Source of the DNA: Streptomyces sp. I05A-00742 | GTDB lineage: Bacteria > Actinomycetota > Actinomycetes > Streptomycetales > Streptomycetaceae | DNA length: 64,000 bases | Assembly (NCBI RefSeq): GCF_013055795.1 | Contig: NZ_JABETO010000015.1 | Coordinates: forward strand, 62,001 to 126,000 | Direction: 5' to 3' | Shown here: in pieces, positions 43,932 to 52,460 of the stretch | Position numbering within the stretch: the first letter of the stretch is position 1 | Layout of the letters: each line of letters starts with the position of its first letter | The notes under the pieces: model-generated | Database searches by the model: none | Told to the model about the DNA's origin: nothing | The model's input: only the letters and a program-made list of their open reading frames with translations | Position numbers and translations under genes: made by a program

Positions 43932-44957
43932 TCAGAAACGCGCCCGCTCCGGACCCACCCCCTGGAGCACCCGTGAGCCTCCGACGGGCAGGTCCCACAG
44001 GTCGTCCCGGTCGAGACCCGCGGCCCGCCAGGCCGCCCGGACCCGGCGCAGCGGCTCCATCGGGGGCTCGGCGGACAGCAGGAACGTCGCCCAGTGCATG
44101 GGCGCCATGATCCGGGCGCCCAGGTCCCGGCAGGCCCGGACGGCCTCCTCGGGGTCCGTGTGCACCGGGCCGAGCATCCAGCGCGGGTCGTACGCGCCGA
44201 TCGGCAGCAGGGCGAGGTCGATGCCCCGGTAGTGGCGTCCGATGCGCTCGAACCAGTGGCCGTAGCCGGTGTCGCCGGCGAAGTAGACGCGCCGGCCGCC
44301 GGGGGCGGTGAACACCCAGCCGCCCCACAGCGAGCGGCAGGTGTCGGAGAGGGTGCGTTTGCTCCAGTGGTGGGCGGGCACGAAGTCGAACCGGACCGGT
44401 CCCGCGGGGCCGGGCAGTTCGACCGCCTCCCACCAGTCCAGCTCGGTGACCCGGGTGAAGCGGCGGCGGCGCGCCCAGCGGGCGAGTCCGGCGGGGAGCA
44501 GCAGGTGGGTGTCGCGCGGGAGGCGTTTGAGGGTGGCGGCGTCGAGGTGGTCGTAGTGGTTGTGGCTGATGACGACGGCGTCCACCCGCGGCAGGTCCTC
44601 CCAGCGGACGCCGACCGGGGTGATTCTGGGCGGGGTGCCGAGGATCCGCCGGGACCACACGGGGTCGGTGAGGACGGTGAGCCCTCCGATGCTCACCACC
44701 CAGCTGGCGTGGCCCGCCCAGGTGACGGCGACGGTGGCGGCGTTGACGACCGGCGGCGGCCCGGGTGCGACCGGCAGCTCGGGGATCTCCCGCAGGGCCT
44801 CGGCACCCGGGCGGAGCAGGCCCTCGCGGGCGAGCCGGGCCAGGGCGCGGACACCGGGCAGCGGCGCGGTGAGCCGGTCGGCGAACGAACGCGGCCAGGT
44901 GCGGATCTCCCCGGTCGGACGCGGTTCCGAGAGGGGGCGCTCGGTCTGCTCGGTCAT
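43932..44957 (-). CDS. MBL-fold hydrolase (NAPE-PLD/UlaG-like)
   Basis: A 341-residue metallo-beta-lactamase-fold enzyme. It has VTWAGHASWVV, LTDPVWSRR, the metal motif ISHNHYDHLD, VPAHHWSKRT, VYFAGDTGYG and MHWATF, all as in N-acyl-phosphatidylethanolamine phospholipase D-like hydrolases. GGAG lies 8 bp before ATG 44957. The enzyme probably hydrolyses a phosphodiester or lactone. It is the second gene of a possible minus-strand pair with the aminotransferase-fold gene 81 bp upstream. Confidence 0.9.
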   Translation of the reverse strand: MTEQTERPLSEPRPTGEIRTWPRSFADRLTAPLPGVRALARLAREGLLRPGAEALREIPELPVAPGPPPVVNAATVAVTWAGHASWVVSIGGLTVLTDPVWSRRILGTPPRITPVGVRWEDLPRVDAVVISHNHYDHLDAATLKRLPRDTHLLLPAGLARWARRRRFTRVTELDWWEAVELPGPAGPVRFDFVPAHHWSKRTLSDTCRSLWGGWVFTAPGGRRVYFAGDTGYGHWFERIGRHYRGIDLALLPIGAYDPRWMLGPVHTDPEEAVRACRDLGARIMAPMHWATFLLSAEPPMEPLRRVRAAWRAAGLDRDDLWDLPVGGSRVLQGVGPERARF

Positions 44958-45038
44958 CGAAGGGCTCCGATCGGGAGAACCGGGGTGCCGGCGCGGGGCG
45001 GGAGCGGCGGCACGCTCGTCGACGGCGGGTCGGGGAGC

Positions 45039-46325
45039 TCAGCTGCCGGCCAGGGCACGGAACGCCGATCCCAGAGTGGCCAGCGCCTCGGCGACCTCCG
45101 GCAGGGCCGGCGGGTCCGGGGAGTCGAGGGCGCGCTGCCGCAGTTCGTCGGTGGTGCCGAGGAGCGGCAGCGTGGAGAGCCGGACGCGCAGCGCGTCCGG
45201 TTCGTCCCCGAAGCGGTGGCCGCCGGGGACCGGGTGGCCGAGCGCCGCGCCCAGGCACGCCTCCAGCTCCACGGAGTCGGTGACGCCGCGCCGGGCGAGC
45301 GCGGCGCGCAGTTCGCCGAGGTCGGCGTAGAGGTGGGGGCCGGTCTGCGACGGGCGGGCGAGTACCCCGGCCGCGGTGATCCGCTCGTGGACGGCGGCGG
45401 TCAGACAGCCGTACAGCCGGGCGGCGGCGGCCGTGCGCGCGCGGACGGCCGGGGGCCCGGTGAGCGCCCAGCGGGCGGCGGCGGCGACGGGCGGCGGGAG
45501 CTCGGCGCGCAGCGCGTCGAGGACGGACAGGGTCCTGGCACGCAGCACGGGTCCTGTCCCGGCGCGCGGGAACAGGGCGAACGCGGCGGGCCAGGCGGCG
45601 GGGGTGAGGACCCCCGAGAGCTCGGTGAGGACCACGACGCGGTCCGGGTCCAGCTCGGCGGGGCCGACGTAGACGGTGGCGTGGGGCTCGTGGCGGACGT
45701 CCCGCCAGGTCTCGTCGCTGATGATCGTCAGGTCCTGGTCCGCGGCGGCCTCGCAGACCTCGTGCACGAGCTCCGGCGGGGCGACCGTGCCGGTGGTGTC
45801 GTCGGCGACCGACAGCACGAGGAAGCGGGGCCGGCCGCCCTCGGCCCGGATCCGGTCGACGGTCTCCAGCAGGGCGACCGGGTCGGGGACGCCGCCGCAC
45901 TCGGCCGGTACGGGGACGTGGTACGCCAGCCGGCCGGCGAGCCGGGCGAGCGGCGCGTACCAGGCGGCGCACGGTCTGGTGAGCAGCACCTCGCCGCCGG
46001 CGGAGGCCAGCAGGGCGAGGAGCAGCGGCTGGGCGCCGGGGGCGGCGAGCACGTCGTCGGGGTCGGCGGCGGGCCCCCGGTGCGCCGCGTGCCCAGCGGC
46101 CGCCGCGCGCAGCCCGGGGCCGCCGCCCACGGGCTCCGGCTCGGTCCGCCCGGCGCTCCGCGCCAGCCGGTCGGCCAGGTCCGGCAGGACGGGCAGTCCG
46201 CGCTCGGCGGCGGGGAAGGCGGGGCCCGTCCCGGGAGGCGCCGCAGGGGCCTCGGAAGCCCCTGACGGACCGGCTGTCCCGGAGGGCCCGGGCACGACAG
46301 GCGACGACGGGTGGCTCTGCTGCAT
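45039..46325 (-). CDS. Aminotransferase class I/II-fold protein lacking the PLP lysine
   Basis: A 428-residue fold-type I protein. A variable Pro/Ala-rich N-terminus precedes VLAAPGAQPLLLALLASAGG (PLP phosphate region), LTRPCAAWYAPLARLAGRLA (aromatic stacking region), and LTIISDETWRDV with the Asp that contacts the pyridine nitrogen. Where active enzymes have S-x-S-K, this one reads VVLTELSGVLTPAAW, so no Schiff-base lysine is present. The C-terminal substrate domain also looks intact, but the usual carboxylate-binding Arg region reads ALRVRLSTLPLLG. It may be a pseudoenzyme or a ligand-binding relative. It lies upstream of the MBL-fold gene on the same strand. Confidence 0.8.
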   Translation of the reverse strand: MQQSHPSSPVVPGPSGTAGPSGASEAPAAPPGTGPAFPAAERGLPVLPDLADRLARSAGRTEPEPVGGGPGLRAAAAGHAAHRGPAADPDDVLAAPGAQPLLLALLASAGGEVLLTRPCAAWYAPLARLAGRLAYHVPVPAECGGVPDPVALLETVDRIRAEGGRPRFLVLSVADDTTGTVAPPELVHEVCEAAADQDLTIISDETWRDVRHEPHATVYVGPAELDPDRVVVLTELSGVLTPAAWPAAFALFPRAGTGPVLRARTLSVLDALRAELPPPVAAAARWALTGPPAVRARTAAAARLYGCLTAAVHERITAAGVLARPSQTGPHLYADLGELRAALARRGVTDSVELEACLGAALGHPVPGGHRFGDEPDALRVRLSTLPLLGTTDELRQRALDSPDPPALPEVAEALATLGSAFRALAGS

Positions 46326-46575
46326 CCGTGCGCACCTCCGTCCCGCGTACTCCGGCCTGCCGCGCCCGTCGGCCCGGCAGTGCTTGTCCGCACACGTTTT
46401 TCTGTCCAGCTTCGCAGATCACGGCGGCGCCCGGCCGCCTGACACGGGCGGGCGGGTGACGTCCCGTACCGCATGCCAAGACGCCGCTCCCGGATGTCGG
46501 GACGCCGTAGCGGGGCGCCCCTGCCCGGCGGGGCGGGGCGGGGACGGTGTCCGGCCGGGCGGGAGGGACACCACC
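46326..46575. other. Upstream region of the aminotransferase-like gene
   Basis: About 250 bp between divergently transcribed genes. No clear -35/-10 pair or palindrome was recognised. TGTCCGCACACG (46386-46397) is the least GC-rich part. Confidence 0.3.
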
Positions 46576-46794
46576 ATGCCCGAAGAGCCGGAGGACCGGG
46601 AAGGGGCCGGAGGGCCCTCCGTCCGCACCGGACCGGCGCCCCGGCGGCGGCCGGCCCGCGCCCGGCGGACCGGACGGCTCACCCGGACCCCCGCGCGCCG
46701 CCCGGTGTCTCCGCACCCCCTTGCCGAACTGCCGTACGGGGCTTGCGCGTTCCCCTTCCGGAGGCCGTCTTCCGCCCTGCCGCAGGGCAACTAG
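46576..46794 (+). CDS. Possible small Arg/Pro-rich protein
   Basis: A 72-codon ORF: MPEEPEDREGAGG followed by a basic Arg/Pro stretch and ending SSALPQGN. GGGAGGG (46562-46568) lies 7 bp before the ATG, better than many real starts here. It ends 9 bp before the VOC gene. No family is recognised. It may be a real small protein or a chance ORF in GC-rich DNA. Confidence 0.3.
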   Translation: MPEEPEDREGAGGPSVRTGPAPRRRPARARRTGRLTRTPARRPVSPHPLAELPYGACAFPFRRPSSALPQGN

Positions 46795-46803
46795 CCTGGT
46801 TCC

Positions 46804-47154
46804 ATGAACATTCTCGGGACTTCGCTAAGGGTGTGCGTCGGCGATCTGGAGACGGCGATCGCCGTCTACGAACGGCTGACCGGAGCGGAGGCGCTGCGCT
46901 TCCGGCGGGGCGGTGTGGCGGTCGCCGCGGTCGGCTGCTTCTTCCTGATGAGCGGCCCCGAGGCGGAGCTGTCGATCCTGCGGAAGATCACCGCCACCAT
47001 CGCGGTGACGGACGTCGACGAGGCGGTCCGGGACCTCAAGGCGGTCGGCGCCGAGATCATCGCGGGGCCGGTGCCGACGCCCATCGGACGGAACCTGGTG
47101 GCCCGGCACCCGGACGGGTCGGTGTTCGAGTACGTGGACCGCAAACAGGGGTGA
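46804..47154 (+). CDS. VOC (glyoxalase/bleomycin resistance) family protein
   Basis: A 116-residue single VOC protein with two beta-alpha-beta-beta-beta modules: SLRVCVGDLETAIAVYERLT with FRRGGVAVAAVGCFFLMSG, then ATIAVTDVDEAVRDLKAVGA and PIGRNLVARHPDGSVFEYVD. The final Glu (FEYV) is the usual metal ligand; the first-module metal ligand is not obvious. A TAGCCT box six bases before the ATG and no ribosome-binding site suggest leaderless expression. Functions in this family range from dioxygenases to drug-binding proteins. Confidence 0.9.
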   Translation: MNILGTSLRVCVGDLETAIAVYERLTGAEALRFRRGGVAVAAVGCFFLMSGPEAELSILRKITATIAVTDVDEAVRDLKAVGAEIIAGPVPTPIGRNLVARHPDGSVFEYVDRKQG

Positions 47155-47199
47155 ACGCCGGCGGCCGGGCGCACGCTGCGGGCACGGCCTCGAACCCGC

Positions 47200-47551
47200 T
47201 CACCACGCCGCGGCCTTCGCGTCGTACCGGCCTCTGTCGTTCCGTTCGGCCTCGCCCCGTTCGGCCTCCCGCAGCGCGCCGAGCAGCTGCCGCAGCGCGG
47301 GCCCGGGAGGTCCGGCGGGGAAGGCGAGCGAGGTGGTGACGGCGGGTTCCAGGAGCGGCCGTACGGCGACGTTCGGCACCAGGGGCAGGGGCGAGACCTC
47401 GTAGAAGACCGTCCAGGTCGCACCGCCTGCGGTGATGGCGGCGAGGGTTTCGTGGAGGCTGGTGAACACTCCGCCGAGTCGCGGTTCGATGCCCGCCTCG
47501 CGACAGGCGCGGGTGATGAGGTCGTGGAAGGGCGGGTTCTTCTCGCGTGCA
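47200..47551 (-). pseudogene. LysR regulator, C-terminal remnant
   Basis: Only the last ~115 residues of a LysR effector domain remain: REKNPPFHDLITRACREAGI, then VFTSLHETLAAITAGGATWT and VPNVAVRPLLEP. The HTH and the first two thirds are missing. Homology stops near 47551, exactly where the divergent cupin gene begins, so a deletion or rearrangement joined the two. The stop codon is intact. It is unlikely to be functional. Confidence 0.75.
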
Positions 47552-48059
47552 TGAGGTGCGGGGCGGCCAACTGCGGCAGACGCAGGTGGGGTTAGTCCGC
47601 GAGCGGGTGGCCGGCGGTGCCGACGGCGCCCGCCCGCACCACCACGCCCTGTCGACGGAGACGTTCTACGTCCTGGAGGGCAAGGTGGAGTTCCTGCTGG
47701 GCGACGAGATGCGGTCGGTGTCCAAGGGCGGCCTGGTCGTCGTGCCGCCGGGGACGCGGCACGCGTTCGGGGTGGCCGACGGGGTGACGGCGGAGATGCT
47801 GGTCGTCATGACACCGGGCGTCGAACGGTTCGGGTACTTCCGACGGTTGGGCCGCGCCGCCCGGGGCGAGGCCGCCTTCGAGAGCGTGCTCGGAGATCAG
47901 GACCGCTACGACGTGCACTTCGCGGAGAGCGAGGTGGGGGCGGAGGGCGCGGGGCCACGTCCGCTGAGGTTCAAGCATGCCGCGGGCCAAGGGGGAGGCG
48001 GTTGGTGTCGGGCCCGACCGTCAGGCCGGCCGCCTCACGCCGCCCTTCCCTCGCCCTGA
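47547..48059 (+). CDS. Cupin-domain protein
   Basis: A 170-residue single cupin. Motif 1 GARPHHHALSTETFYVLEGK gives the His/Glu metal ligands, and motif 2 is VVVPPGTRHAFGVADG. GTG 47547 gives a natural start (MHEVRGGQLRQTQVGLVRER), with only a weak ribosome-binding site, and the gene begins at the break point of a LysR remnant, so its original promoter may be lost. The last ~25 codons (after GPRPLRFKHA) look non-conserved and overlap the convergent EF-hand gene by 25 bp, so the C-terminus may be a run-on. Cupins of this type bind metals or sugars; the role here is unknown. Confidence 0.75.
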   Translation: MHEVRGGQLRQTQVGLVRERVAGGADGARPHHHALSTETFYVLEGKVEFLLGDEMRSVSKGGLVVVPPGTRHAFGVADGVTAEMLVVMTPGVERFGYFRRLGRAARGEAAFESVLGDQDRYDVHFAESEVGAEGAGPRPLRFKHAAGQGGGGWCRARPSGRPPHAALPSP

Positions 48060-48556
48060 CCGTACAGCGCCTCCCCCACCGGCGAGCCCTCCCCGCTGAC
48101 GTGCGCGCGGATCGACGCGAGGTACTGGTCGCGGTCGACGAGCCCGTCGGCGTCGGTGTCCAGCGCCGCGAACGCCGCCTCGGCGTTGGCCGACGGATTG
48201 CCCAGCGCCTCGCGCAGCGCCAGGAACTCCCTCCGCGCCAGGCGGCCGTCGCCGTCGAGGTCGGCGAGGTCGAAGAGGGCGGCGAGGGTCGGCCGGCAGA
48301 CGGTGTCGAACGCCTCGGCGCCCGCCCACGCGTCGTACTCCTCGAAGGTCATCCCTCCGTCGCCGTCGGCGTCCATCGCCGCCCACGACCGTTCACCGGC
48401 CGCGCGTGCGGCGACGACCAGCGGATCGTCCTCCGTCCGTCCCGTCACCCGCATCACATTCTTGGTGCGCGCGAGGTATTCGTCCTGCGAGATGACGCCG
48501 TCGCCGTCCGCGTCCAGCATGGCGAAGACACGCGCCTTCGCGGTGGTGTGATCCAT
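48035..48556 (-). CDS. EF-hand calcium-binding protein (calerythrin-like)
   Basis: A 173-residue sarcoplasmic-type calcium-binding protein with four EF-hand loops: DADGDGVISQDE, DADGDGGMTFEE, DLDGDGRLARRE and DTDADGLVDRDQ. All but the last have ideal DxDxDG geometry. ATG 48556 has AAGGAG 8 bp upstream; the longer frame would add 21 unrelated residues. Streptomyces has several such proteins (CabB/CalD-like) linked to calcium buffering and differentiation. It overlaps the cupin 3' end. Confidence 0.95.
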   Translation of the reverse strand: MDHTTAKARVFAMLDADGDGVISQDEYLARTKNVMRVTGRTEDDPLVVAARAAGERSWAAMDADGDGGMTFEEYDAWAGAEAFDTVCRPTLAALFDLADLDGDGRLARREFLALREALGNPSANAEAAFAALDTDADGLVDRDQYLASIRAHVSGEGSPVGEALYGQGEGRAA

Positions 48557-48794
48557 GGCAACTCCTTCTGCCGGGCGCCTGCCGCGCCGATGGTCCGCTA
48601 CGTCCGCCCTACCCCACAATCCGGCATTCCAGGCGCTTCCGGCAGTTCGTACGGCGGCGGAGCGATGCGTACGTCGTACGCCCGGCGCACAGGACGACAG
48701 TCGCGCGGTCGGTGCGCTGAGAGGAGCCGGGGTGACGGGGGTGCCCGGGGGTAGTCAGGGTCCGGCATCGGATCGTGAACTTCCTGGAGGTTGC

Positions 48795-49346
48795 ATGTTC
48801 GGCGGACGTGGTACGGCGGTCGCGGTCGCTTCCCTTCTCCTGATGGCCACCTCCTGGGGGTGGGCCCCGGCCGGCCTGGCCGCCGGCGGCGGGGGTGGGG
48901 GCGGCGGAACCGGAGGCGTCCTCTGCACGGGCCACAGCATCAGCACGTACGACCCACCCCTGACCCTCCAGCCACAGGAAACCCGCGTCCACACGGAGGC
49001 CCAGTACAGGTGCACGGTCGCACCCGGCCGGGTGGTACGGGCCACCGGCACCCTGGACGGTGTGTCACCGGACGCCTCCTGTCTCTCGGTGAGCAACCCC
49101 GGCCTCACGGAGACCGTGCGCTACGCCGACGGTGCCCGTTCGGTGATCGTCTACTCGGGCGGGACCAGCGTCCACGCCGGAGGCGCCCTCCTCGTCCGGC
49201 TGACGGGCCGGGTCAGCCAGGGGCGCGGGGCGGGGCAGTCCGCCCAACGCACCGTGCTGGCGCAGGCCGACCAACTGGTCACCGAATGCCTCGCGTCGGG
49301 CTTCCGGGGCAAGAGCGGGGAGGCGCAGCTGGAGATCCAGCCGTGA
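48795..49346 (+). CDS. Secreted protein of unknown function
   Basis: 183 residues. A signal peptide (MFGGRGTAVAVASLLLMATS, cleavage around GLAAG) is followed by a Gly-8 linker and a domain with four Cys (VLCTGHS, YRCTVAP, DASCLSV, VTECLAS) that could form two disulfides. The pattern resembles other small Streptomyces secreted beta-sandwich proteins, but no family is named with confidence. GGAGG lies 4 bp before ATG 48795; the upstream extension would bury the signal peptide. Gene order gives no clue to its role. Confidence 0.75.
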   Translation: MFGGRGTAVAVASLLLMATSWGWAPAGLAAGGGGGGGGTGGVLCTGHSISTYDPPLTLQPQETRVHTEAQYRCTVAPGRVVRATGTLDGVSPDASCLSVSNPGLTETVRYADGARSVIVYSGGTSVHAGGALLVRLTGRVSQGRGAGQSAQRTVLAQADQLVTECLASGFRGKSGEAQLEIQP

Positions 49347-49392
49347 CCCCCACATCGGGGAAGAGCGGTCATCTGTCCGATTGATGACGGTA

Positions 49393-49430
49393 TTGATGGC
49401 GGTGGCGTTGTTTCCTACGGTCGCCGGGTG
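49393..49430 (+). promoter_or_regulatory. Leaderless promoter of the MetE-like gene
   Basis: TTGATG (49393-49398), 17-bp spacer, TACGGT (49416-49421). The GTG start at 49428 falls where transcription should begin, and there is no Shine-Dalgarno, so the mRNA is probably leaderless. Confidence 0.65.
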
Positions 49431-50495
49431 AGGATTCCCACCGAACCCATCGGCAGCATCCCCCGGCCCCCCGAGCTGCTGGAGGCCGTGGCAGCTCACC
49501 ACTCCGGACGGATCGACGACGCCGCTCTCGCCACCGCCCGGGACCACGCGGTCCGTGACACCGTCCGTCGCCTGGAGGAGCTCGGCTCGCCGGTCGTCAC
49601 CGACGGCGAACAGTCCAAGCCGAGCTTCGCCACCTATCCGCTGGAGGGCGCCGAGAACCTGGCGCCCGACGGCGTGACCATCCCCTTCGCCGACGGCCAC
49701 ACCCGCGTGCTCCCGCGCCTGACGGCGGGCCCGTTCCGCTACGCCCACCACGCCGACACATACCTGCGGGCAGCCCGCCGCCACGCCACCGTCCCGGTCA
49801 AGCAAGCGGTTATCGCCCCGTCGGCCCTGAGCCTCCTCCACCCGCCCGGCGACCTCGACGGCTACCCCCGCGCGGCCTTCCTCGCCGACCTCGCCGCGGA
49901 GGCCGAGGCCGACATCCGCGGGTGTCTGGAGGCGGGCGCGCACATGGTGCAACTCGACTTCACGGAAGCCCGGCTGTCACTCAAGCTGGACCCGAGCGGC
50001 GGCCTCCTCGACCAGTTCATCGACCTCAACAACAGCGTCCTGGAACGCTTCGACGCCTCCGAGCGGGCCCGCATCGGCGTCCACACCTGCCCCGGCGGCG
50101 ACCAGGACTCCACCCACAGCCTGGACGTCGACTACACCGAACTCATCCCGAAACTGCTCCGCCTGAAGGCCGGCGCCTTCTACCTCCAACTGGCGAGCGA
50201 ACCGGAGCCCGACAAGGTCCTGTCCGTCCTGGCCGGTCATCTTCCCGACGGTGTACGGGTGTTCGTCGGCGTCACCGACCCCGTCGACCCCCGGGTCGAG
50301 ACCCCGCAACAGGTCCGCGACCGAATCCTGACCGCCGCCCGCCACATTCCCCTCGACCACCTCGGCACCTGCGACGACTGCGGCTTCTCGCCGTTCGCCG
50401 ACGACACGTCGACGTCCCGCGAGACCGCCTTCGCCAAGATCCGGGCACGGATCGAGGGAACGGCACTGGCGGAGCGCGAACTGGGCCTCTTCTGA
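49428..50495 (+). CDS. Cobalamin-independent methionine synthase-like methyltransferase
   Basis: A 355-residue (beta/alpha)8 protein matching the C-terminal catalytic half of MetE only. N-terminus IPTEPIGSIPRPPELLEAV is the family opening. Zinc ligands are readable in GVHTCPGGDQDS (His and Cys), LASEPE (Glu) and LGTCDDCGFSPF (Cys). MQLDF-type substrate residues appear as HMVQLDFTEARLSLK. Short MetE-like proteins transfer methyl groups from folates or other donors to thiols, often in secondary metabolism. The gene stands alone and is probably translated from a leaderless GTG. Confidence 0.9.
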   Translation: MRIPTEPIGSIPRPPELLEAVAAHHSGRIDDAALATARDHAVRDTVRRLEELGSPVVTDGEQSKPSFATYPLEGAENLAPDGVTIPFADGHTRVLPRLTAGPFRYAHHADTYLRAARRHATVPVKQAVIAPSALSLLHPPGDLDGYPRAAFLADLAAEAEADIRGCLEAGAHMVQLDFTEARLSLKLDPSGGLLDQFIDLNNSVLERFDASERARIGVHTCPGGDQDSTHSLDVDYTELIPKLLRLKAGAFYLQLASEPEPDKVLSVLAGHLPDGVRVFVGVTDPVDPRVETPQQVRDRILTAARHIPLDHLGTCDDCGFSPFADDTSTSRETAFAKIRARIEGTALAERELGLF

Positions 50496-50567
50496 CGGAG
50501 GTTGCGGGAGGCGGACCGGGGCGGCGCGCCACGGGCATTGTCAGTGGTGGGTGCGACCATCAGAGGC

Positions 50568-52460
50568 ATGACTGAGGCGACCGGCACGACATTCGAATGG
50601 CAGCCCTTCCTCACGCGGTGGAGCGAGGAGTGGGCGGACGCCTGCGACCCCGACGACCCGCTCCCGGACGAGGAGGAGGCAGCGCGGCAGGCCCGCTGGC
50701 TGGGCTTCGCGCCCGCCTCCGAATCGCGGATCGCCGCGCTCGAGCAGCGGCTCGGGCGTCGACTCCCGCCGTCGTACCGGGCGTTCCTGGAAGTCACCGA
50801 CGGCTGGCGGAACGCGGGCGAGTTCGTCGACCGCCTCGCGGGTACGGACAAGGCGCGCTGGTACAAGGACATATACGGCTACGGTGAGTTCTACGAGCTG
50901 GACGAACCCTCCTCGTCCGGGGATGCCGCGGAGGGGACCATGTGGAGCCGCGCGCTGCAACTGGACGTGGAGTCCGACGCCACGACCATCCTGATGGACC
51001 CGATGGACATCACCGGCGACGGCGAATGGGCCGTCTACTGCCACCAGGTCTGGGCAGCGGCCCCGCCGGAACGGTACGCGTCCTTCCGCGCCTACATGGA
51101 GGCCATGTACCGCGAGTTCCACAGTCTGCGAGCGGACGACTGGGAGCGGGAGTTCGTCAACGACACGACCCGGGCGCTGGACGTGGTCGTCGAGGAAGCC
51201 TGGCACGAGGCGTTGAGCGGGGAGTACGAGCGGGCCAAAGCGGCGCTCGAGGAACCGGCGGCGTTCGGCAGGCCTCGGGGGAAGGCCCTGTTGGGACAGG
51301 TCCAGTTGCTGCTCGGGGAAGCCTACGCGGACGACTTGGGAACTGGTCTGTCGGACGAGGTACGGGCCCAGGAGTACCCGCCCGAACCGGCGAACGACCG
51401 AGACTCCGGAGTGCACCTGCTGCACGTCGGACCGCTCCGGGACAGGGACGCGCCTTTCCGGTACACCGCGCCCGGCCCGTTCGGCGCGGCCGTCGAGGAG
51501 GCCCGCGAGCTGGCTCGCTGGGGTGACGTGGACGCGGCGTGGCACACGCTGCTCGCGGCCCTCCCCCGGTGGCAGCCTCTGGACCCCACCCACCTCGCGC
51601 CGTTCGGCTTGCTCCAGGACTTCTTCCTCGGCCCGCTGCTGACTCCGGAGCGGTCACGGGAACTGCTGTCCGTACCGAGGGGCCCCAAGGCTTCGGCGGC
51701 CCCCGGCCCCGGCCCCAGGACGAAGAACCTGGACCCCGGAGGACTCGCCTGGCTGGCCGACCGGGAAGAGGACATCCTGAGCGACGGGTACCGTTTCGTC
51801 CTGGTGGAGGACACCGATCCGGCGGGACTGCCCGCACGCCTCGGCGCGGATGGGAACACCGCCCTGCACAAGCCGAAGACGAACTGGGACGCACGCGACT
51901 TGCTGCCCGGCAGCGGAGGGAGCTCGACGTTCGCCGACAGGCCGCTCGTCTCCGTGGGCCGCGCCGGTCCGGGGTGGAGCTTCGCCTTCGACGGCGAGCC
52001 CCCCGCCTTCGACAGCATGCGCTTCGTCTCCCCCGCCGCGTCCGCCTCCCACGGCACCCGCGCGATCGTGGTGTGGAGCACTCCCGCCGGGGAGCACCAC
52101 CCCTCCGCCGCCTTCCACCTGTCCGTGGCGGAGAACGGCGAGGAGCAGTACGCGTTCACCATCCACGGCACGGAGATCCAGCGCACCGGCGACATACCTC
52201 CGGCCCTGGACCCCGACCTCTTCCACAGCCCCGCGCCCGGCGGGACGGCGCAGACCACGGACGACGCCGGGCGGACGGGCGAACACCGGGCGCTGGAGGC
52301 GATCGCCACCGAATTCGGCGTCTCGCTGCCGCGTTTCGCCCTGTCACGATCGGACTGTCCACTCCACCGGTTCACGACCCGGTCGTGGTCGCGGCCGCCG
52401 AGGCCCGGTGAATCGTTCATCGTGGTGGGCTTGGAAGACATGTCCGGGCTTGGCGAGTGA
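50568..52460 (+). CDS. SMI1/KNR4 (SUKH-1) family protein, large
   Basis: A 630-residue protein. The SUKH core is near residues 50-200: ESRIAALEQRLGRRLPPSYR, AFLEVTDGWRNAGEF, then SRALQLDVESDATTILMDPM and GDGEWAVYCHQVWA. SUKH proteins are immunity proteins to bacterial polymorphic toxins or regulatory scaffolds. The C-terminal 400 residues are variable and no second domain is recognised. ATG 50568 is preferred over 50502 since the first 22 codons look untranslated. It overlaps the next gene by 4 bp (GTGA), suggesting coupling. No cognate toxin is visible in the window. Confidence 0.8.
   Translation: MTEATGTTFEWQPFLTRWSEEWADACDPDDPLPDEEEAARQARWLGFAPASESRIAALEQRLGRRLPPSYRAFLEVTDGWRNAGEFVDRLAGTDKARWYKDIYGYGEFYELDEPSSSGDAAEGTMWSRALQLDVESDATTILMDPMDITGDGEWAVYCHQVWAAAPPERYASFRAYMEAMYREFHSLRADDWEREFVNDTTRALDVVVEEAWHEALSGEYERAKAALEEPAAFGRPRGKALLGQVQLLLGEAYADDLGTGLSDEVRAQEYPPEPANDRDSGVHLLHVGPLRDRDAPFRYTAPGPFGAAVEEARELARWGDVDAAWHTLLAALPRWQPLDPTHLAPFGLLQDFFLGPLLTPERSRELLSVPRGPKASAAPGPGPRTKNLDPGGLAWLADREEDILSDGYRFVLVEDTDPAGLPARLGADGNTALHKPKTNWDARDLLPGSGGSSTFADRPLVSVGRAGPGWSFAFDGEPPAFDSMRFVSPAASASHGTRAIVVWSTPAGEHHPSAAFHLSVAENGEEQYAFTIHGTEIQRTGDIPPALDPDLFHSPAPGGTAQTTDDAGRTGEHRALEAIATEFGVSLPRFALSRSDCPLHRFTTRSWSRPPRPGESFIVVGLEDMSGLGE

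Noticed and set aside
43483..46716. 1077-codon minus-strand frame spanning the MBL and aminotransferase genes
   Set aside because: Pro/Arg/Ala-rich, out of frame with both recognised proteins, and crosses the 27-bp array.
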